Assembly (NCBI GenBank): GCA_964621215.1
Contig: CAZULF010000035.1
Location: forward strand, 1 to 17,776
Direction: 5' to 3'
Length of the DNA: 17,776 bases
Source: CAZULF01 sp964621215
GTDB taxonomy: Bacteria; Pseudomonadota; Gammaproteobacteria; UBA1113
The notes under the pieces are model-generated. The model made no database searches. It was not told the origin of the DNA and saw only the letters and a program-made list of their open reading frames with translations. Every line of letters begins with the position of its first letter. Position 1 is the first letter of the stretch. Below, piece by piece: positions 15,366 through 17,776 of the stretch. Made by a program: the position numbers and the translations under genes.

Positions 15366-16160
15366 CTACGATACCAATAGTTTATTTACCAACGCTGTCA
15401 AATCTTGTGCGGCCTGCTCGGGATGTTCAAACGGAAACAAATGACCGCCGCGTGTGGATTGTGTATAAATATGCAAAGCGTTCTGCATATACTGAATATC
15501 ACGCGTTTCAATAACATCAGTTGTCTGTCCATATAATAACGCAGTCGGCACGTGGCGTCGATGTCGGTAACGACCTAAATTATGTGGCAGTGTGCGATAA
15601 ATAATATATTCAACTTCACGATCAAATCGTAATTGCAAACCATTCGGCGTATGATCCATACCATATTCCACATAATCCGCTAAACAATCGGGGTCAAAGT
15701 TATGAAACAGCGGCCGCGCTTTTAAATAGTCGATTGCAGATTGTGCGTCTGGCCAGGTTTGACGACGACTTTTTGTGCGTGCAGCGGGAGTGATCTTATC
15801 GATAGTTCCTAGCCATTTCATGATTTGTATCATGACGGATTTAAAGCGTCCAAATATTGGAGAATCTAACATCACAACGGCTTTATAAAGATCAGGTCGT
15901 TTTTGGCAAGCTAAAAAATGCAATCCTCCGCCTAACGAATGCCCCACTCCAATCACGGGTTGTTGTTGATGTTGCCTTTCCACATCCGCAATTAATTCAT
16001 CTACTAGAAAATCCCAATTATCGGTCACAGGATAATTAGGGTCGTGCCCTATGGCATCTAGATAAGTGACAATAAAGTCTTTGGATAAATACTGATAAAA
16101 TTGGCGGTAACACGCGCCGGGAAAGCCGTTGGCATGAGCGAAATGGATGGTTTCTTTCAT
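15366..16160 (-). CDS. Alpha/beta hydrolase
   Basis: A 264-residue cytosolic alpha/beta-fold hydrolase, probably an esterase or thioesterase of unknown substrate. The nucleophile elbow is GVGHSLGGG with Ser75, HANGFPG near the N-terminus would form the oxyanion-hole region, and the likely catalytic His is in STRGGHLFPFEHP near the C-terminus; an Asp in GQTTDVIE may complete the triad. The frame stays open to 16244, but that extension is translated from the repeat element. The ATG at 16160 has AAGGAT nine bases upstream and is the right start. It leads the two-gene operon with fadE. Its promoter was not found and may lie inside or beyond the repeat. Confidence 0.88.
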   Translation of the reverse strand: MKETIHFAHANGFPGACYRQFYQYLSKDFIVTYLDAIGHDPNYPVTDNWDFLVDELIADVERQHQQQPVIGVGHSLGGGLHFLACQKRPDLYKAVVMLDSPIFGRFKSVMIQIMKWLGTIDKITPAARTKSRRQTWPDAQSAIDYLKARPLFHNFDPDCLADYVEYGMDHTPNGLQLRFDREVEYIIYRTLPHNLGRYRHRRHVPTALLYGQTTDVIETRDIQYMQNALHIYTQSTRGGHLFPFEHPEQAAQDLTALVNKLLVS

Positions 16161-16228
16161 TATTTGAATATCCTTTATCCTTGTAGCCTGGATGCAGCGC
16201 AGCGGAATCCGGGAAGTATGATGTATTC

Positions 16229-16257
16229 TGGATCCCGCGGACAAGCCGCGGGACGAC
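16229..16257. repeat. Half copy of palindromic module B
   Basis: TGGATCCCGCGGACAAGCCG then CGGGACGAC: 29 bases matching 10853-10881 with one difference. Only one arm is present, inside the composite element, between its left end and module C. Confidence 0.8.
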
Positions 16258-16262
16258 GGCCT

Positions 16263-16373
16263 GACCTTGGGGCATGAATGTCTTCGTGAAGCATGTGAGG
16301 CAGGGATGCCGAACCTGAGCCTACAGGGACGTATTTACGGCGTCTTCACGAAGATCTTTCATGCCTCAAGGTC
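16263..16373. repeat. Dispersed inverted repeat module, copy 2 (module C)
   Basis: It begins GACCTTGGGGCATGAA and ends TTCATGCCTCAAGGTC; the ends pair over about 30 bp including CTTCGTGAAG and CTTCACGAAG. About 80% identical to 5663-5774. The centre (GAGCCTACAGGGACGTATTT) resembles dispersed repeats I recall from other gammaproteobacteria, without certainty. Confidence 0.8.
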
Positions 16374-16444
16374 AATCATCCCGGATTCCGCTGCGCTGCA
16401 TCCAGGCTACAAAAATGGAGCAATATAAGGTAAAATAGCCAACT

Positions 16445-17062
16445 ATGACTACTCCTATACCTTTACATATCCGTCATCTGGGTCTTTGTGATTATACACA
16501 AACCTGGGAGGCAATGCGCGAATATACCGATACCCGCGATGAAAATAGCCCTGATGAGATCTGGCTATTACAACATCCGCCGGTGTTTACTCAAGGTCAA
16601 AATGGCAAAGCGGAACATATCCTTGATGCAGGCGATATACCGATTATCCAAGTCGATCGCGGTGGACAAGTAACGTACCATGGGCCCGGTCAATGGGTTG
16701 CCTATGTATTAATCGATTTAAAACGCCGTAAAATCGGCATTCGCCAGCTAGTCACCGCCATTGAACAAGCCATTATTGCCACCTTAGCCGATTGGGGCGT
16801 TAAAGCCCATAACCGCAGCGATGCGCCAGGTGTCTATGTCGATGGCGCCAAAATTGCATCGTTAGGTTTACGAGTCCGTAAAAGCCGGTCTTATCATGGG
16901 CTAGCCTTCAACATTGACATGGATATGGAGCCTTTTAGTCGCATCAACCCCTGTGGCCTATTGGGCATTCGTATGGTACAGTTACGGGACTTTGTAGACT
17001 CAATTCAGCTCGATTCTGTAGCTGAAAAACTGATCATGCATTTAGAACAACAACTAGGTTAG
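16445..17062 (+). CDS. lipB: Octanoyl-[acyl carrier protein]:protein N-octanoyltransferase
   Basis: LipB moves octanoyl groups from acyl carrier protein to the lipoyl domains of enzymes such as pyruvate dehydrogenase, the first step of lipoate synthesis. The 205-residue length fits. Seen are QHPPVFTQGQ, the RGGQVTYHGPGQWVAYVLIDL motif, the catalytic Lys136 in DGAKIASLG and the acyl-carrying Cys170 in RINPCG. The ATG at 16445 has no strong ribosome-binding site; TAAAAT at 16431-16436 could be a -10 box giving a very short leader, but the -35 is poor. lipA follows after 5 bp. The gene starts 33 bp from the repeat element. Confidence 0.96.
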   Translation: MTTPIPLHIRHLGLCDYTQTWEAMREYTDTRDENSPDEIWLLQHPPVFTQGQNGKAEHILDAGDIPIIQVDRGGQVTYHGPGQWVAYVLIDLKRRKIGIRQLVTAIEQAIIATLADWGVKAHNRSDAPGVYVDGAKIASLGLRVRKSRSYHGLAFNIDMDMEPFSRINPCGLLGIRMVQLRDFVDSIQLDSVAEKLIMHLEQQLG

Positions 17063-17067
17063 CTTAT

Positions 17068-17776
17068 ATGTCAAATACGACCTCGACTCCTAATCCTTAT
17101 GAAAAACAACGCGGCGCGGCCAAGATGGCGCGTATCCCCATCAAAATTGAAGCGCGTGATTATATTCCCAAACCCGATTGGATTCGTATCCGTGTCCCGG
17201 CCAATAACAGTGTCGTTACTGAACTTAAAACTGTATTACGGGAAAATAAACTCCATACCGTCTGTGAAGAAGCATCTTGTCCGAACTTAACCGAGTGTTT
17301 TAGTAAAGGCACGGCAACGTTTATGATTATGGGTGACAAATGTACTCGCCGCTGCACTTTTTGTGATGTGGGCCATGGTCGACCTGATCCATTGGATCCC
17401 AACGAGCCACACAACCTAGCTAAAACCATTGCACAAATGAAATTACGTTATGTGGTGCTCACCTCCGTAGACCGTGATGATTTACGTGATGGTGGCGCAC
17501 AACATTTTGTGGATTGTATTCGTGAAACTCGTGCACTCAATCCGTCTATTAAAATCGAAGTGCTTGTACCTGATTTTCGTGGACGCATGGAGGTGGCATT
17601 AAAAATTATGCAAGAAACGTTACCCGATGTCTTCAATCATAATATCGAAACCGTACCAAGATTATACAAACCTGTACGGCCTGGCTCGGATTATGCTTGG
17701 TCATTGCAGTTATTAAAACAATTCAAATTACAACATCCTCAAGTTGTCACCAAGTCCGGCATTATGTTAGGGTTAG
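17068..17776 (+). CDS. lipA: Lipoyl synthase (cut by the window end)
   Basis: LipA is a radical-SAM enzyme that inserts two sulfurs into protein-bound octanoyl groups to make lipoyl. The first 236 residues are present out of about 320. Both iron-sulfur sites are visible: the auxiliary cluster CEEASCPNLTEC (C66, C71, C77) and the radical-SAM cluster CTRRCTFC (C92, C96, C99), followed by VGHGRPDPLDPNEP, VLTSVDRDDLRDGG and HNIETVPRLYKPVRPG. The frame is still open at the edge (ending TKSGIMLGL). The C-terminal RSSY-type motif that ligates the auxiliary cluster lies outside. It starts 5 bp after lipB, and the pair works in sequence in one pathway. Confidence 0.96.
   Translation, partial: MSNTTSTPNPYEKQRGAAKMARIPIKIEARDYIPKPDWIRIRVPANNSVVTELKTVLRENKLHTVCEEASCPNLTECFSKGTATFMIMGDKCTRRCTFCDVGHGRPDPLDPNEPHNLAKTIAQMKLRYVVLTSVDRDDLRDGGAQHFVDCIRETRALNPSIKIEVLVPDFRGRMEVALKIMQETLPDVFNHNIETVPRLYKPVRPGSDYAWSLQLLKQFKLQHPQVVTKSGIMLGL

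Larger units (their letters stand above)
16181..16412. mobile_element. MITE-like composite element with 34-bp perfect inverted ends
   Basis: The ends 16181-16214 (TTGTAGCCTGGATGCAGCGC...) and 16379-16412 are exact inverted copies over 34 bp. The 232-bp element contains a right-arm copy of the module B palindrome (16229-16257) and the 111-bp module C (16263-16373), itself with inverted ends. No transposase frame is present and no clear target-site duplication is seen. It fills nearly all of the gap between the divergent hydrolase and lipB genes. Confidence 0.75.

Noticed and set aside
16036..16275. Minus-strand frame of 79 residues over the hydrolase start and repeat
   Set aside because: It is out of frame with the hydrolase gene and half of it is repeat sequence.

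Overview
The window looks like a chromosomal piece from an AT-rich gammaproteobacterium. The coding style and gene set (a 399-residue Pseudomonas-type TyrS, FadE with a membrane anchor, an NAD-dependent homospermidine synthase, MinD/MinE, LipB/LipA) and the abundant short palindromic intergenic repeats suggest Legionellales (Legionella/Coxiella-like, often host-associated). That placement is inference from recalled protein families, not from a search. No prophage, CRISPR array, transposase gene or tRNA was found. Apart from dispersed repeats and one accessory AlbA_2/HATPase gene, the genes are housekeeping genes.

Left end (1-790): two 5' ends of 16S rRNA lie in the same (minus) orientation on either side of a 10-N gap. 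The right-hand one (353-392) continues into a leader with a boxA-like element and a textbook rRNA promoter, and belongs to the main sequence. The left-hand one (1-190, leader to 342) reads like a Xanthomonadales 16S and leader, so this end is probably a scaffolding chimera.

790-5554, minus strand: an AlbA_2/HATPase regulator-like gene, tyrS, and a two-gene membrane-protein operon (YciC-like protein, then a DUF4153-like protein) with its own promoter, all reading towards the rRNA operon. Plus strand 5949-8446: a membrane-anchored M23 endopeptidase and anmK, overlapping by ATGA, which pair cell-wall cleavage with anhydro-MurNAc recycling. The order rrn-tyrS | M23-anmK with divergent orientation matches, from memory, Pseudomonas. 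The membrane operon and the AlbA_2/HATPase gene therefore look like insertions into an old gene neighbourhood. xthA (minus) converges on anmK and the two stop codons share one TTAA.

9330-12085, plus strand: homospermidine synthase, with an odd TTG start overlapping a three-codon reading frame, then a palindromic repeat, a good promoter and minD-minE with a terminator. minC is not next to them. 12208-16160, minus strand: an unrecognised 187-residue protein, fadE and an alpha/beta hydrolase. 16445-end, plus strand: lipB and the start of lipA (cut by the window edge), together making protein-bound lipoate.

The most unusual content is the repeats. A 232-bp element with perfect 34-bp inverted ends lies between the divergent hydrolase and lipB genes. 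It contains half of the palindrome seen near minD and a 111-bp inner module, and that module recurs at 5663-5774 beside the same right-hand end. This looks like a MITE-like family with modular structure. No clearly new protein system is visible.
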